From positions 201,455-265,454 of the forward strand of contig JAEYPP010000016.1 in NCBI GenBank assembly GCA_023410575.1: DNA of 64,000 bases. Reading direction: 5' to 3'. The position numbers were made by a program, and so were the translations under genes. The DNA comes from Bacillota bacterium (GTDB lineage Bacteria; Bacillota; Clostridia; Lachnospirales; Lachnospiraceae). This document shows, in pieces, positions 51,043 through 60,371 of this stretch; position 1 is the first letter of the stretch; every line of letters begins with the position of its first letter. The notes under the pieces were generated by a model. The model saw only the letters and a program-made list of their open reading frames with translations, had not been told where the DNA came from and made no database searches.

Positions 51043-51990
51043 ATGGAATATGTGTCATTAGCAAATCGACTAATTCAGCAGATTAATTCCGTTTTAGTTG
51101 GTAAAGAGGATAAGGTTATTTTTGCTGTTACAACACTTTTGGCGGGTGGTCATCTACTACTAGAAGACGTACCAGGAGTAGGGAAAACGACCCTAGCCAA
51201 TGCAATAGCTAAATCAATAGATTTAAGTTTTGGACGAATTCAATTTACACCTGATACTTTACCAAGTGATATTACTGGTTTATCAATTTATAACATGAAA
51301 ACTGGTGCATTTGAATTTCAAAAGGGTGCAGCTATGCACAATATCGTATTAGCGGATGAGATTAATCGAACAGCTCCAAAGACTCAAGCCAGTTTATTAG
51401 AAGCTATGGAAGAAAAACAGATTACAGTGGATGGAGTAATTTATCCATTGGAATCACCATTTATGGTTATTGCTACACAAAATCCAATTGATTTTGTTGG
51501 AACTTATCATTTACCTGAAGCACAAATGGATCGTTTTTTAATGAAGATTACGATTGGATATCCTTCTATTGAAAATGAACGTCTGATGGCTAAAAAGTAT
51601 CTTAAAGAGGAGAGAGTTGAGCATTTGCAACCAATTATGAAAAAAGAAGATATTGTTGCAATGCAAAAAGAAGTTGCATCGATCAAAGTACACGATGATG
51701 TGATTTCATACATAACAGATGTAATCAATGCTACACGTCAAGAAGATTCTTTAATCTTGGGTGCTAGTCCTAGAGCTACCTTGGCTATCATAAGAGCAGC
51801 TCAAGCAACTGCATATCTAGCAGAGCGTGAGTTTGTAATTCCAGATGATGTGATTAAAGTAGTATATCCTGTATTATGTCACAGGTTATTACAATCAATG
51901 GAATCAAAGATTAATAAAATTTCAACGGAATCGATTTTAAGGAATGTACTAAATAAGGTTACCATACCAATATTACGTGATTTTTCATAA
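51043..51990 (+). CDS. MoxR-family AAA+ ATPase
   Basis: A 315-residue AAA+ ATPase of the MoxR type, chaperone-like proteins that help assemble or activate partner complexes. Walker A is EDVPGVGKTTLANAIA, Walker B and the adjoining block read LADEINRTAPKTQASLLEAMEEKQ, sensor 1 is VIATQNPID, and ASPRATLAIIRAAQA is the sensor 2 region. The ATG at 51043 follows GGAGGA. It is the first gene of the common MoxR-DUF58-transglutaminase cluster, 14 bases before the DUF58 gene. The whole set probably acts at the membrane on cell-envelope proteins. Confidence 0.92.
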   Translation: MEYVSLANRLIQQINSVLVGKEDKVIFAVTTLLAGGHLLLEDVPGVGKTTLANAIAKSIDLSFGRIQFTPDTLPSDITGLSIYNMKTGAFEFQKGAAMHNIVLADEINRTAPKTQASLLEAMEEKQITVDGVIYPLESPFMVIATQNPIDFVGTYHLPEAQMDRFLMKITIGYPSIENERLMAKKYLKEERVEHLQPIMKKEDIVAMQKEVASIKVHDDVISYITDVINATRQEDSLILGASPRATLAIIRAAQATAYLAEREFVIPDDVIKVVYPVLCHRLLQSMESKINKISTESILRNVLNKVTIPILRDFS

Positions 51991-52004
51991 CAGAGGATGA
52001 CAAT

Positions 52005-53168
52005 ATGAAAAAAAATCGAATTATAGTATCATTAATTATTATAGCATGTGGAGTCTTTGTAAGTTTTTTTGGAGGCTATATTAGTTATGGTTTATTTATT
52101 GGAAGTTTGTTAATTCCAATACTGTCTTTGATGTATATTTTTTATGTTTACTTACGATGTAGAATCTATCAGATAATTGATCATAAAACAGTAGTTAAAG
52201 AAGAGCATGTTCCATACAAATTTATATTAGCAAATGAAGACTACATTTCCTATACGCATCTATTTGTAAGATTTCGTGATGATTTTAGTACCGTGGATGA
52301 TATGAATATTGATAAGAGCTATTGTTTATTACCTGGAGATCGAGTTGAACAGAATACTTCAATTTGTTGCCATTATCGAGGTGAGTACTTAGTTGGAGCA
52401 GAATATGTTTATATTGAAGATTATCTAAATCTATTTCGTGTTCGCTTTGAGGCTCCTTCACCAATTACAGTACGTGTTCTTCCTCGTATCGTTCGTCTTG
52501 ATAGTTTAAATATCGGGATTGAAGTAGAAGGTAGAAGTCGTAATAATGTCATACCGATAGCACAAGAAGTGCCAGATATTGAGATTCGAAATTATGTTCC
52601 AGGTGATGAGAGAAAGATGATTCATTGGAAATCAGTTGCCAAACAGCAGAAATTAATGACTAGAAAATATACGGAGGATCCGAAAACAGAGCTTATTGTA
52701 CATGTTGATTTATCTAGGCATGAAACAAGTGAGTTAAACCGAATGATTATTGAGGATAAACTCATTGAAACGTTACTAGCAATCTCGGAATATTATTATC
52801 GTAATAGTATTCCAATGACTTGTAAGTTTGATGATAATGGTCTGAAGACAATGCACATTATATCAAAAGCAGATTTTGATCAATTATTTGAACTATGTAC
52901 GTTTGTTCGTTTTCGTTCGGAGATTGGTATTGGCAGAGTTTTATCAGAGAGCAGTCGAGCTACGTCAAGTCGGACTGCAAATATTATCATTACACACACG
53001 ATATCTAACGAACTACTTTATGAGTGTTATGCCGCACTTGAATTGGATAATGATATATCAATCATATATATTGGTAGTGATGGTGTTAATGAATTTACCA
53101 CTAAATTGGATAAGCGGATTGCATTTAGGCAGATTTTTCTTAATCAGGAGATAAAAGAAGTCATATAG
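52005..53168 (+). CDS. DUF58 domain protein (MoxR partner)
   Basis: A 387-residue protein with two N-terminal membrane helices (~residues 7-48) and a DUF58 region whose hallmark is RNYVPGDERKMIHWKSVAKQQKLMTRKY (residues ~196-222), with the conserved Gly-Asp and Ile-His-Trp. A von Willebrand A-like fold follows (LIVHVDLSRHE), which in this family usually carries part of a metal site. It is encoded between the MoxR ATPase and the transglutaminase, 21 bases before the latter. Members are thought to be clients or partners of MoxR, but their biochemical role is not established. Confidence 0.85.
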   Translation: MKKNRIIVSLIIIACGVFVSFFGGYISYGLFIGSLLIPILSLMYIFYVYLRCRIYQIIDHKTVVKEEHVPYKFILANEDYISYTHLFVRFRDDFSTVDDMNIDKSYCLLPGDRVEQNTSICCHYRGEYLVGAEYVYIEDYLNLFRVRFEAPSPITVRVLPRIVRLDSLNIGIEVEGRSRNNVIPIAQEVPDIEIRNYVPGDERKMIHWKSVAKQQKLMTRKYTEDPKTELIVHVDLSRHETSELNRMIIEDKLIETLLAISEYYYRNSIPMTCKFDDNGLKTMHIISKADFDQLFELCTFVRFRSEIGIGRVLSESSRATSSRTANIIITHTISNELLYECYAALELDNDISIIYIGSDGVNEFTTKLDKRIAFRQIFLNQEIKEVI

Positions 53169-53189
53169 AGAGCAAAGGAGATTAAAAGT

Positions 53190-55556
53190 ATGAAGGAATT
53201 ATTGAGAAAACATGCTTACCCATGCTGCTTAGTCTGGCTTCTGTGTGTAGGCTTTATAACAAGTATTAATACATATTTTCATTTTAATGTGAATGAGTTC
53301 TTTCTTGTATTTTTTGTCCTAGTTAGTGTTGTGTTAGTTCGTCTCTTTGATATTAATAAAAAGAATGCAATACCTTATATTATAATAGCAGTTTTAGTAA
53401 TCTTGTTAAGTATAATTTTGTATTCTGTCGACTTTTCTTTTAAGATTGAGTTTGCAAAGTACCAAAAATGGTTAACTAAGGCTTTATATGAGAAAGCAGA
53501 AGACAAGATATGGTATTCTATTTTAACTTGTGGTTTATCCATATTTACAGTTACAATCATATTTAATATTTTAGTTAAGAGATACCGTATTAGAATAACA
53601 ATTGCTGGTATATTACTTACTTGTATGATTTTATGTACTCTTATTCAAGTTGATGTATCAAAACTTGGAATATGTTGTTTTTTAACCTATTTTACTCTAA
53701 TGTTTGTGGAGACAAAGCTCATATTTTTTTATGGAAAAGTTAAAAAGTCCGATGCGAAACCAATGCCATTTTTGTTACCATTATTTCTGGTATTTTTTAT
53801 TGTACTTCTCGTAACCCCAATGAATCAGGAGCCAATACGATGGAAGATTATAAGACAATGTTTCGAGAGCATCTCTGATACGATTGAAACATTAATTGCG
53901 GATTTCAATATTATAAATAATCCCGAAAGTATTGATTTTGCAATTTCATTTACGGGATATTCGGAAGATGGAAACATTGGTGGTACGCTAGAAGAAAGTG
54001 ATAGTGAAGCTGTTAAAATTAAATCGACTACCCATATAGGTAATAATATTTATCTTACGGGAAATGTAAAAAATAGTTTCGATGGAAGCAAATGGAGTAA
54101 TGATTTGGATAAGGATTCTATTCCGAATGATCAAAAGGAATATATCTATGATTATAGTGAAACAATGTATGCAATATACCGATCGGGTGAAGCGATTAAT
54201 CCGAAATCAATCTTTACCTTAGATAAATTATATATTACATTTCAAGATATTTATACTAGATCATTATTTTATCCTTTAAAAGTTTTTTCTATTCAGACTG
54301 ATAAGGCAGGAGATAAATATAGTGATACCCTAGTAGATATGCGATTTAACAAGGCCAAGGGGGAGGGGACCTCTTATCAAGTCAATTATATGAACTTAAA
54401 TCTTGGTAGCAAATATTTTAATGATTTGGTTGAACAACAAGGACAGTATCATTATAGAAGTGATTATAGCCCATATGCTCAAGGTTTTTCAGGATTTATA
54501 ACTCAAGACCCTATACTAAGAAAATTTAATCTACAGGATAACTTTGAGCAACTACTTTATAATAGATCTCAATATATTCGAGAAAATTATACAAAGGTCT
54601 ATGATGGATTACCACAACGAGTTAGGGATTTAGCAGTAAGTGTAACACAAGATTATACAACAGATTACGAGAAGTTAATTGCGTTAGAAAATTTTTTTGA
54701 TACGTTTACCTATACGACGTCACCAGAGCAGCCTTTGGAAGGAACAGATTTAATTGATTCTCTTCTTTTTAATACGCAGGAGGGTTATTGTACTTATTAT
54801 GCTACAGCTTTTGCAGTGATGGCGCGTTGTTTAGATATTCCAACTAGATATGTACAAGGGTTTTGTGTCATAACAGATGAAAATATTAATGGATTTGAGT
54901 ATTCTGCATATAATCGTAATGCACATGCTTGGGTAGAAGCTTATATTGAAGGAATTGGATGGATTCCGTTTGAACCAACACCTTCCTATAAATCACAACG
55001 ATACCAGCCATGGGTTTATAGTGATTCTGCTGCTACACCAGTTGATATGGTACCAACGAGAGCACCAGAGTATATTGACGAGCAATTGAGACAAGAAGCT
55101 GAAATGCGAAATCGTCAAAAAGCTTATAGAAGTATTGGACTTGTTGTAGGTTTGGTATTCCTTCTTATTTTAGTATCAATACCTATCTATTTTGGATTAA
55201 GATTTAGTTATTTTAAGAAACGTTATAATAAAAGTAGCATTGAGAGCAAAGTCTTTAGTGATATTAAGCAGATGCTTTATATGTTTGAATATTGTAACCG
55301 GGAAAGAGAGATATCAGAAACATTCTCTACATATATGACTTACATTCGTCCTTTATATCCTAATCAAGAGGATAGTTTACGTAAAATGGAGTCAGTATTT
55401 CATAAACTACGTTACAATAATTTTGAACCAACAGAAACTGAGCAACAGGAGATAGCCTTCCTAAAGCTTGAGTTATTGAAAGAAGAAAAAACATTACTGA
55501 GTGTGAGCAAGTATTTTAAGCTTCGTTGGCAGCTGTTTTCAAGTGTTGTCAAATAA
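53190..55556 (+). CDS. Membrane transglutaminase-like protein (TgpA type)
   Basis: A 788-residue integral membrane protein. Six to seven helices occupy the first ~210 residues, an extracellular region (~210-640) contains the transglutaminase-like core, and a further helix (~645-670) precedes a cytoplasmic tail. The catalytic Cys lies in EGYCTYYATAFAVMARCLDIPTRYV and the His in NAHAWVEAYIEGIGWIPFEPTPS; the third residue position is Glu (FEPT), as is usual in this branch. This is the layout of TgpA, the transglutaminase protein A encoded next to MoxR and DUF58 genes in many bacteria. Its substrate is unknown, probably an envelope protein or peptide. A bidirectional terminator follows. Confidence 0.87.
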   Translation: MKELLRKHAYPCCLVWLLCVGFITSINTYFHFNVNEFFLVFFVLVSVVLVRLFDINKKNAIPYIIIAVLVILLSIILYSVDFSFKIEFAKYQKWLTKALYEKAEDKIWYSILTCGLSIFTVTIIFNILVKRYRIRITIAGILLTCMILCTLIQVDVSKLGICCFLTYFTLMFVETKLIFFYGKVKKSDAKPMPFLLPLFLVFFIVLLVTPMNQEPIRWKIIRQCFESISDTIETLIADFNIINNPESIDFAISFTGYSEDGNIGGTLEESDSEAVKIKSTTHIGNNIYLTGNVKNSFDGSKWSNDLDKDSIPNDQKEYIYDYSETMYAIYRSGEAINPKSIFTLDKLYITFQDIYTRSLFYPLKVFSIQTDKAGDKYSDTLVDMRFNKAKGEGTSYQVNYMNLNLGSKYFNDLVEQQGQYHYRSDYSPYAQGFSGFITQDPILRKFNLQDNFEQLLYNRSQYIRENYTKVYDGLPQRVRDLAVSVTQDYTTDYEKLIALENFFDTFTYTTSPEQPLEGTDLIDSLLFNTQEGYCTYYATAFAVMARCLDIPTRYVQGFCVITDENINGFEYSAYNRNAHAWVEAYIEGIGWIPFEPTPSYKSQRYQPWVYSDSAATPVDMVPTRAPEYIDEQLRQEAEMRNRQKAYRSIGLVVGLVFLLILVSIPIYFGLRFSYFKKRYNKSSIESKVFSDIKQMLYMFEYCNREREISETFSTYMTYIRPLYPNQEDSLRKMESVFHKLRYNNFEPTETEQQEIAFLKLELLKEEKTLLSVSKYFKLRWQLFSSVVK

Positions 55557-55575
55557 TGAATCGTTCTAAGGTAAT

Positions 55576-55625
55576 AAAAAAGGAGACGATAGAATTCTTA
55601 TAGCAGAATCCATCGTCTTTTTTTA
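55576..55625. terminator. Bidirectional terminator
   Basis: A hairpin of AGACGAT-AGAATTC with GAATCC-ATCGTCT (55584-55618), with a T-run on the right and an A-run on the left, so it can stop both the transglutaminase operon and the convergent lipoprotein gene. Confidence 0.8.
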
Positions 55626-55668
55626 TCGAGAAAGTTTATCTATACTCGTGCTTATTCCTATAAGTTTA

Positions 55669-56769
55669 TCAATATTGAAATAATGGTATTATAGCATAGG
55701 GTTCGTTTGAAATATTGTCATAAGCAAATACAACAGAACCATCAATTGATACATAGAACGTCGCCATTAATACTTGTCGATCTTCAAAAGAAGCATATGC
55801 ACCAATTACATAGCAGATACGATCTTTTACAATAATTAGTGAATCTTGTGAAATAAGCTTATATTCTGAAAGTTCAGCAGGAAGTTTTGTTTGATACATA
55901 TTGAGCCTGCTTAATAGTTCAATAGCCTTGTCGATGCCAATTTTATAATCATTCTCTATATCATAACTCTGAAAAGTATAATCTCCACCAATCGATAATC
56001 CAGAGGATGAAAAGTTTTCTTCACTATCATACACATTGATTGTATCGTCGATTATACTAAATATTATCTCTTGCTCGGCTTCATCTGTAAATATTGCATA
56101 ATTACCTTCTATATGGCCAATCCCTGCAAGAGACAAGGAAGTAACACTATCAGATGAATATATAAAGAATTCGAAAGAAGAAGAATCATTTTGTACAATT
56201 TGCATTGTTCCTAGAAGCCGATCATGATTATCCTTTCGATAAAATGTTCCACTCCAATTATAAAGATTATCATTATCCTGTTGATTCATAGTTGCTGGGA
56301 AGTTACTAAATGCAATACTCTTTCCTTCGGAAGATAAACAAGAGACGATACCAGTAGACTTATTAACAAGAATAATTGGTTCTTGAGGGGTAGAATCTTT
56401 ATTTGCGATAAATGCTATGTAATTTTGCGAATCTATTTTAAGTTCTTCTGTTAATAAGTTTACTGTATATTTTTGTGTATCAATTCTATCCTCTATAATT
56501 TCTTGGGCTGACTGTATTGTCAGTTCTTCATCATTCATTACCGAGGCAGATGGTTTGACAGTTGGGGAAGGTTCATATTTTGGAAGAGCAGTAGGAGTAG
56601 CAATTTTTGTTATGGGAATTATTGGATTATCGTCTGACGAAGCGACGGAATTGTTTTTACTACAGCCACTAAAAAGTAAGATTAATAAACATAGACAGAA
56701 ACCACATGAATTAATCTTTTTTTTGGCCAAATATATAGGAGTAAATTGTGAATTTTTGCTACTGTACAT
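55669..56769 (-). CDS. Putative lipoprotein of unknown function
   Basis: A 366-residue exported lipoprotein. A basic N-terminus (residues 1-20) and a hydrophobic stretch end in the lipobox LFSGC near residue 36. A Pro/Ser/Thr-rich linker (PTALPKYEPSPTVKPSAS) follows, then a domain with no motif I recognise, rich in beta strands by appearance (GTMQIVQNDSSSFEFFIY, YAIFTDEAEQEIIFSIID). The same lipobox-plus-linker design appears in the CapA-like and leucine-rich-repeat lipoproteins in this window. Just upstream of the start, on the minus strand, is a run of seven G inside the expected ribosome-site position. Convergent with the transglutaminase operon. Function unknown. Confidence 0.65.
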   Translation of the reverse strand: MYSSKNSQFTPIYLAKKKINSCGFCLCLLILLFSGCSKNNSVASSDDNPIIPITKIATPTALPKYEPSPTVKPSASVMNDEELTIQSAQEIIEDRIDTQKYTVNLLTEELKIDSQNYIAFIANKDSTPQEPIILVNKSTGIVSCLSSEGKSIAFSNFPATMNQQDNDNLYNWSGTFYRKDNHDRLLGTMQIVQNDSSSFEFFIYSSDSVTSLSLAGIGHIEGNYAIFTDEAEQEIIFSIIDDTINVYDSEENFSSSGLSIGGDYTFQSYDIENDYKIGIDKAIELLSRLNMYQTKLPAELSEYKLISQDSLIIVKDRICYVIGAYASFEDRQVLMATFYVSIDGSVVFAYDNISNEPYAIIPLFQY

Positions 56770-56919
56770 TAAACCGCCCCCCCGAGGATCTTATTATATA
56801 AATAATATCATATATTTACGTCAATTGTTAGTCATAATTTAATAAAATTTTCTATTAAGTAATTGATTATCTATCTCATCTATTTCCATAATAAAACTTA
56901 CAGACTGTCGCTCTAATTA

Positions 56920-56928
56920 TGGTATAAT
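56920..56928 (+). promoter_or_regulatory. Extended -10 promoter of mutY
   Basis: TGGTATAAT: consensus -10 with the TGn extension. The -35 (TTACAG, 56898-56903, 16 bases from the TGG and 19 from TATAAT) is weak. Confidence 0.5.
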
Positions 56929-56997
56929 AGAAAAAATAATCTTGCATTTGACGTGCATAGTATGTCTGTTACTGATTTTCTTAAGATAGGAGTCAAT

Positions 56998-58050
56998 ATG
57001 ATTTACAATTATTCAGAAACAATTGAATACTTATTGGACTGGTTTGATCTGAATGCAAGAATACTTGCATGGAGAGAGGAACCTAAACCGTACTATGTCT
57101 GGGTTTCAGAAATTATGTTACAGCAGACAAGAGTTGAGGCTGTGAAAGGGTATTTTGATCGCTTTATAACTGCATTGCCTGACATAAAAGCATTAGCCGA
57201 GGTAGATGATGATCGATTAATGAAGCTTTGGGAAGGCCTAGGTTACTATACTCGAGCACGAAGTTTAAAAAAGGCAGCAAATATAATAATGAACGATTAC
57301 AATGGTGAGCTACCTGCAAACTATGAGAAATTATTAAGCTTACCTGGCATTGGATCATATACGGCAGGAGCAATAGGTTCCATTGCCTTTGGATTACCTG
57401 TCCCAGCAGTAGATGGTAATGTATTAAGAGTATTAAAACGAATCGCTGGAAGCTTCGATGATATTACAAAAGAGAAAGTGAAACGAGAACTAGAACGAGA
57501 TCTGTTAGAGATTATGCCAAGCAATCGCCCTGGCGATTTTAATCAATCCTTGATGGAACTTGGAGCTATGGTCTGTATACCAAATGGGAAACCTTTATGC
57601 GAAAAGTGTCCAGTTATGCATTTATGTGAGGCATTCCACAAAGAATTGACTGATCAGATACCAGTAAAACCAAAGAAAAAATCTAGAGTTATTGAAGAGA
57701 AAACCATTTTTGTGTTTGAATATAAAGATAGATTTGCAATACGAAAACGAGTCGAGAAAGGGCTCTTACATGGATTATGGGAATTGCCAAATGTACCACA
57801 TATATATTCTCATGACAAAGTACAACAGAATATGGTACAATGGAATATGGAGTATGAAATGGTTACAAGAATGAAGGAATCTAAGCATGTTTTTTCACAC
57901 CGAGAATGGCATATGACAGGATACTATATCCGATTACATCAACTAGATCAAATGCCATTTCATGATGTTATTTGGGCTAGTAAGGAAGAACTTAATAAAG
58001 TATATTCTTTGCCTACTGCATTTGAAGCCTACAAAGAAATATGGAGATAA
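56998..58050 (+). CDS. mutY: A/G-specific adenine glycosylase MutY
   Basis: MutY (350 residues) removes adenine mispaired with 8-oxoguanine, preventing G-to-T mutations. The catalytic Glu lies in WVSEIMLQQTRVEAV and the helix-hairpin-helix in LPGIGSYTAGAI, followed by the catalytic Asp in VDGNVLRVLKRI. The 4Fe-4S cluster cysteines are in MVCIPNGKPLCEKCPVMHLC (C-x6-C-x2-C-x5-C). The C-terminal Nudix-like domain (~residues 230-350), which recognises 8-oxoguanine, is present. The ATG at 56998 follows AGGAG at five bases. The LysR gene starts 25 bases after the stop and may share its transcript. Confidence 0.94.
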   Translation: MIYNYSETIEYLLDWFDLNARILAWREEPKPYYVWVSEIMLQQTRVEAVKGYFDRFITALPDIKALAEVDDDRLMKLWEGLGYYTRARSLKKAANIIMNDYNGELPANYEKLLSLPGIGSYTAGAIGSIAFGLPVPAVDGNVLRVLKRIAGSFDDITKEKVKRELERDLLEIMPSNRPGDFNQSLMELGAMVCIPNGKPLCEKCPVMHLCEAFHKELTDQIPVKPKKKSRVIEEKTIFVFEYKDRFAIRKRVEKGLLHGLWELPNVPHIYSHDKVQQNMVQWNMEYEMVTRMKESKHVFSHREWHMTGYYIRLHQLDQMPFHDVIWASKEELNKVYSLPTAFEAYKEIWR

Positions 58051-58075
58051 CGTGTAATTTTATAAGGAGGAATAT

Positions 58076-58999
58076 ATGGAAGTTGATTTTTCATTATCAG
58101 CATACCGAATTTTTAATGCAGTCGCTAAAACTGAGAACATTTCATTAGCGGCTAAAGAGTTATACATCAGTCAACCAGCTATTAGTAAGGCAATTGCAAA
58201 ATTAGAGCAAAACATGTCAGTACCGTTGTTTACACGTAATTCACGAGGAGTAAAATTAACCGAAGAGGGGAAACAGCTCTATAGTTATACAAAAGTAGCC
58301 TTTAATACTTTAAAAGAAGGAGAGGATGCGATAAAACGCATCTATCGTCTTGGTATTGGGCATATTCGAATTGGCGTTAGTACTACATTATGCAAATATT
58401 TACTACTTCCCTATCTAAAAAGTTTTGTTGAAGAAAATCCTCATATACGATTTACAATCCAGTGTCAATCTACATTCCAAACATTAGCTTTGATTGAAGA
58501 TGGGAAATTGGATATTGGGTTAATCGGAAAACCTGATAACATGAAAGACCTAGAATTTCGTAAGCTTGATGAAATTGAGGACATTTTTATCTCAAGTCCA
58601 ACCTATATAGAGAATCTAAATATCAGGGAGGGTCGGAAGTTATCAAACCTCGAGATGTTTGAAGTGGGTAATTTAATGTTATTGGATGAAAAAAATATAA
58701 CAAGAATGTACATAGACAATTATTTTGTAGCTCATGGTATTCGTACAGAGCAAGTTTTAGAAGTGAGCAGCATGGATTTACTAATTGAGTTTGCAAAAAC
58801 TGGATTGGGAATTGCTTGTGTTATTAAGGAGTTCGTGAAAGAAGAACTATCCAATCAATTACTAGTTAAAATTGATCTTCCTAATGAGATTACGAAACGC
58901 GAAGTGGGGTTTGCTTATAAAAAGGATCGTACAATTTCGGATTCTTTACAAAAATTCATCGATAAAATGGAATGTTTTTCAACTACAAATAAGAATTAA
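58076..58999 (+). CDS. LysR-family transcriptional regulator
   Basis: A 307-residue LysR-type regulator. The N-terminal winged helix (residues ~5-65) shows FNAVAKTENISLAAKELYISQPAISKAIAKLEQ, the family signature. The C-terminal part is the two-lobed effector-binding domain (IRIGVSTTLCKYLLLPYL at its start). It lies between mutY and leuB on the same strand. LysR proteins control leucine genes in several bacteria, and possible LysR boxes sit upstream of leuB (59125-59143), so control of leuB-leuC-leuD is a reasonable inference; the effector could be 2-isopropylmalate. The ribosome site AAGGAGGAA is strong. Confidence 0.85.
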   Translation: MEVDFSLSAYRIFNAVAKTENISLAAKELYISQPAISKAIAKLEQNMSVPLFTRNSRGVKLTEEGKQLYSYTKVAFNTLKEGEDAIKRIYRLGIGHIRIGVSTTLCKYLLLPYLKSFVEENPHIRFTIQCQSTFQTLALIEDGKLDIGLIGKPDNMKDLEFRKLDEIEDIFISSPTYIENLNIREGRKLSNLEMFEVGNLMLLDEKNITRMYIDNYFVAHGIRTEQVLEVSSMDLLIEFAKTGLGIACVIKEFVKEELSNQLLVKIDLPNEITKREVGFAYKKDRTISDSLQKFIDKMECFSTTNKN

Positions 59000-59124
59000 T
59001 AGGTATAGCTTTATTACTTGTGATGTTAACAGAAGGTGGAATCTTTACTACTCGCTGTGTATGAAATATGAGTATGTGATATGCATTTAGATTATATAAA
59101 GTATTAATATTATGTATTTTAATT

Positions 59125-59143
59125 ATATCTCATATCGTGATAT
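59125..59143 (+). promoter_or_regulatory. Candidate LysR-type binding site upstream of leuB
   Basis: ATATC, nine bases, GATAT, the dyad and spacing expected for LysR proteins (T-N11-A type). A related word (ATATGAG...GTGATAT) occurs about 60 bases upstream. The site is 43 bases before the leuB start. Confidence 0.4.
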
Positions 59144-59185
59144 TATATGTTTATCAATTATTGAGAATAGAGAGGACGGATACAT

Positions 59186-60268
59186 ATGAAATTTAAGATA
59201 GCATTGATGCCGGGAGATGGTATTGGTCCGGAGATTGTAAGAGAAGCCAAAAAAGTTCTTAATATGGTAGGTAAAAAGTATGGCCATGAATTCACTTACA
59301 CAGAAGTACTCATGGGAGGTGCATCCATTGATGCAACAGGTGTTCCACTAACGCAGGAGGCGTTAGTTGTTGCTAAGGCAAGTGATTCAGTACTACTTGG
59401 TGCAGTTGGTGGTAATGTTGGTAAGTCAAATTGGTATAGTCTACCTCCACATCTAAGACCGGAGGCAGGACTTTTAGCAATTCGTAAGGAGTTGGGATTA
59501 TTCTGTAACCTACGTCCTGCAGTTTTATTTAAACAGTTAAAGGATGCATGCCCACTGAAAGATGATATTATTGGTGAAGGTTTTGATTTTGTTGTTGTGC
59601 GCGAACTCACAGGTGGAGTTTATTTTGGAGAACGAAAAACAACAGTTGAAAATGGCGTAAGAAAAGCTATTGATACAATGCCATATGATGAAAACGAAAT
59701 ACGTCGTATTGCTCGTTGGGCATTTGATGTTGCTATGAAACGGAATAGAAAGGTATGCAGTGTTGATAAGGCGAATGTACTTGATACATCAAGACTTTGG
59801 AGACAGGTTGTAAAAGAGGTGGCAAACGAGTATCCTGAGGTTGAATTGTCAGATATGTTGGTTGATAATTGTGCAATGCAATTAGTAAAAGATCCGAAAC
59901 AGTTTGATGTTATTCTAACAGAAAACATGTTCGGAGACATTCTTTCAGATGAAGCTAGTATGGTAACTGGTTCCATTGGTATGCTTGCTTCGGCAAGTCT
60001 TGGTGAATCAAAGTTAGGATTATATGAGCCAAGTCACGGTTCAGCACCTGATATTGCTGGGCAAAATAAGGCTAATCCAATTGCTACAATTCTGTCAGCT
60101 TCAATGATGCTACGTTACTCTTTTGACTTGATAGAGGAAGCTAATGCAATTGAGACAGCAGTAAAGAAAGTATTAGATCAAGGTATTCGTACGATAGACA
60201 TTATGTCAGAAGGTTGTCAATTAGTTGGGACAATTGAAATGGGAGATGCAATTGTCGCTGAATTATAA
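59186..60268 (+). CDS. leuB: 3-isopropylmalate dehydrogenase
   Basis: LeuB (360 residues) oxidises and decarboxylates 3-isopropylmalate to 2-oxoisocaproate with NAD in leucine synthesis. IALMPGDGIGPEIVREAKKVL opens the protein; LRPEAGLLAIRKELGLFCNLRPA contains the substrate-binding Arg residues; RELTGGVYFG, SVDKANVLDTSRLWR (catalytic Lys) and DMLVDNCAMQLVKDP (metal Asp) follow; and YEPSHGSAPDIAGQNKANP binds NAD. The usual gene order is leuCDB, but here leuB comes first, ahead of a small membrane protein gene and leuC-leuD. The start follows GAGAGGAC. Regulation by the upstream LysR protein is likely but unproven. Confidence 0.96.
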   Translation: MKFKIALMPGDGIGPEIVREAKKVLNMVGKKYGHEFTYTEVLMGGASIDATGVPLTQEALVVAKASDSVLLGAVGGNVGKSNWYSLPPHLRPEAGLLAIRKELGLFCNLRPAVLFKQLKDACPLKDDIIGEGFDFVVVRELTGGVYFGERKTTVENGVRKAIDTMPYDENEIRRIARWAFDVAMKRNRKVCSVDKANVLDTSRLWRQVVKEVANEYPEVELSDMLVDNCAMQLVKDPKQFDVILTENMFGDILSDEASMVTGSIGMLASASLGESKLGLYEPSHGSAPDIAGQNKANPIATILSASMMLRYSFDLIEEANAIETAVKKVLDQGIRTIDIMSEGCQLVGTIEMGDAIVAEL

Positions 60269-60323
60269 AGTGTTTTAAGTGCAAAAATTGTCGAAGTATG
60301 ATATGATAGAAATACTAAACTAT

Positions 60324-60335
60324 AGTAGGCCTACT
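60324..60335 (+). promoter_or_regulatory. Perfect palindrome upstream of the small membrane protein gene
   Basis: AGTAGGCCTACT, a perfect 12-bp palindrome 37 bases before the ATG, in the leuB-leuC interval. It may be an operator; no regulator can be assigned. Confidence 0.35.
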
Positions 60336-60371
60336 TACTTATTGTTTCGGCTTGCTTATCTGGAGGTATGA

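Noticed and set aside
59000..59185. T-box leader for the leucine genes
   Set aside because: No T-box sequence, specifier loop or terminator/antiterminator pair is visible upstream of leuB.
59620..59976. 118-codon open frame on the minus strand within leuB
   Set aside because: It lies wholly inside a clear leuB gene and shows no protein-like features of its own.
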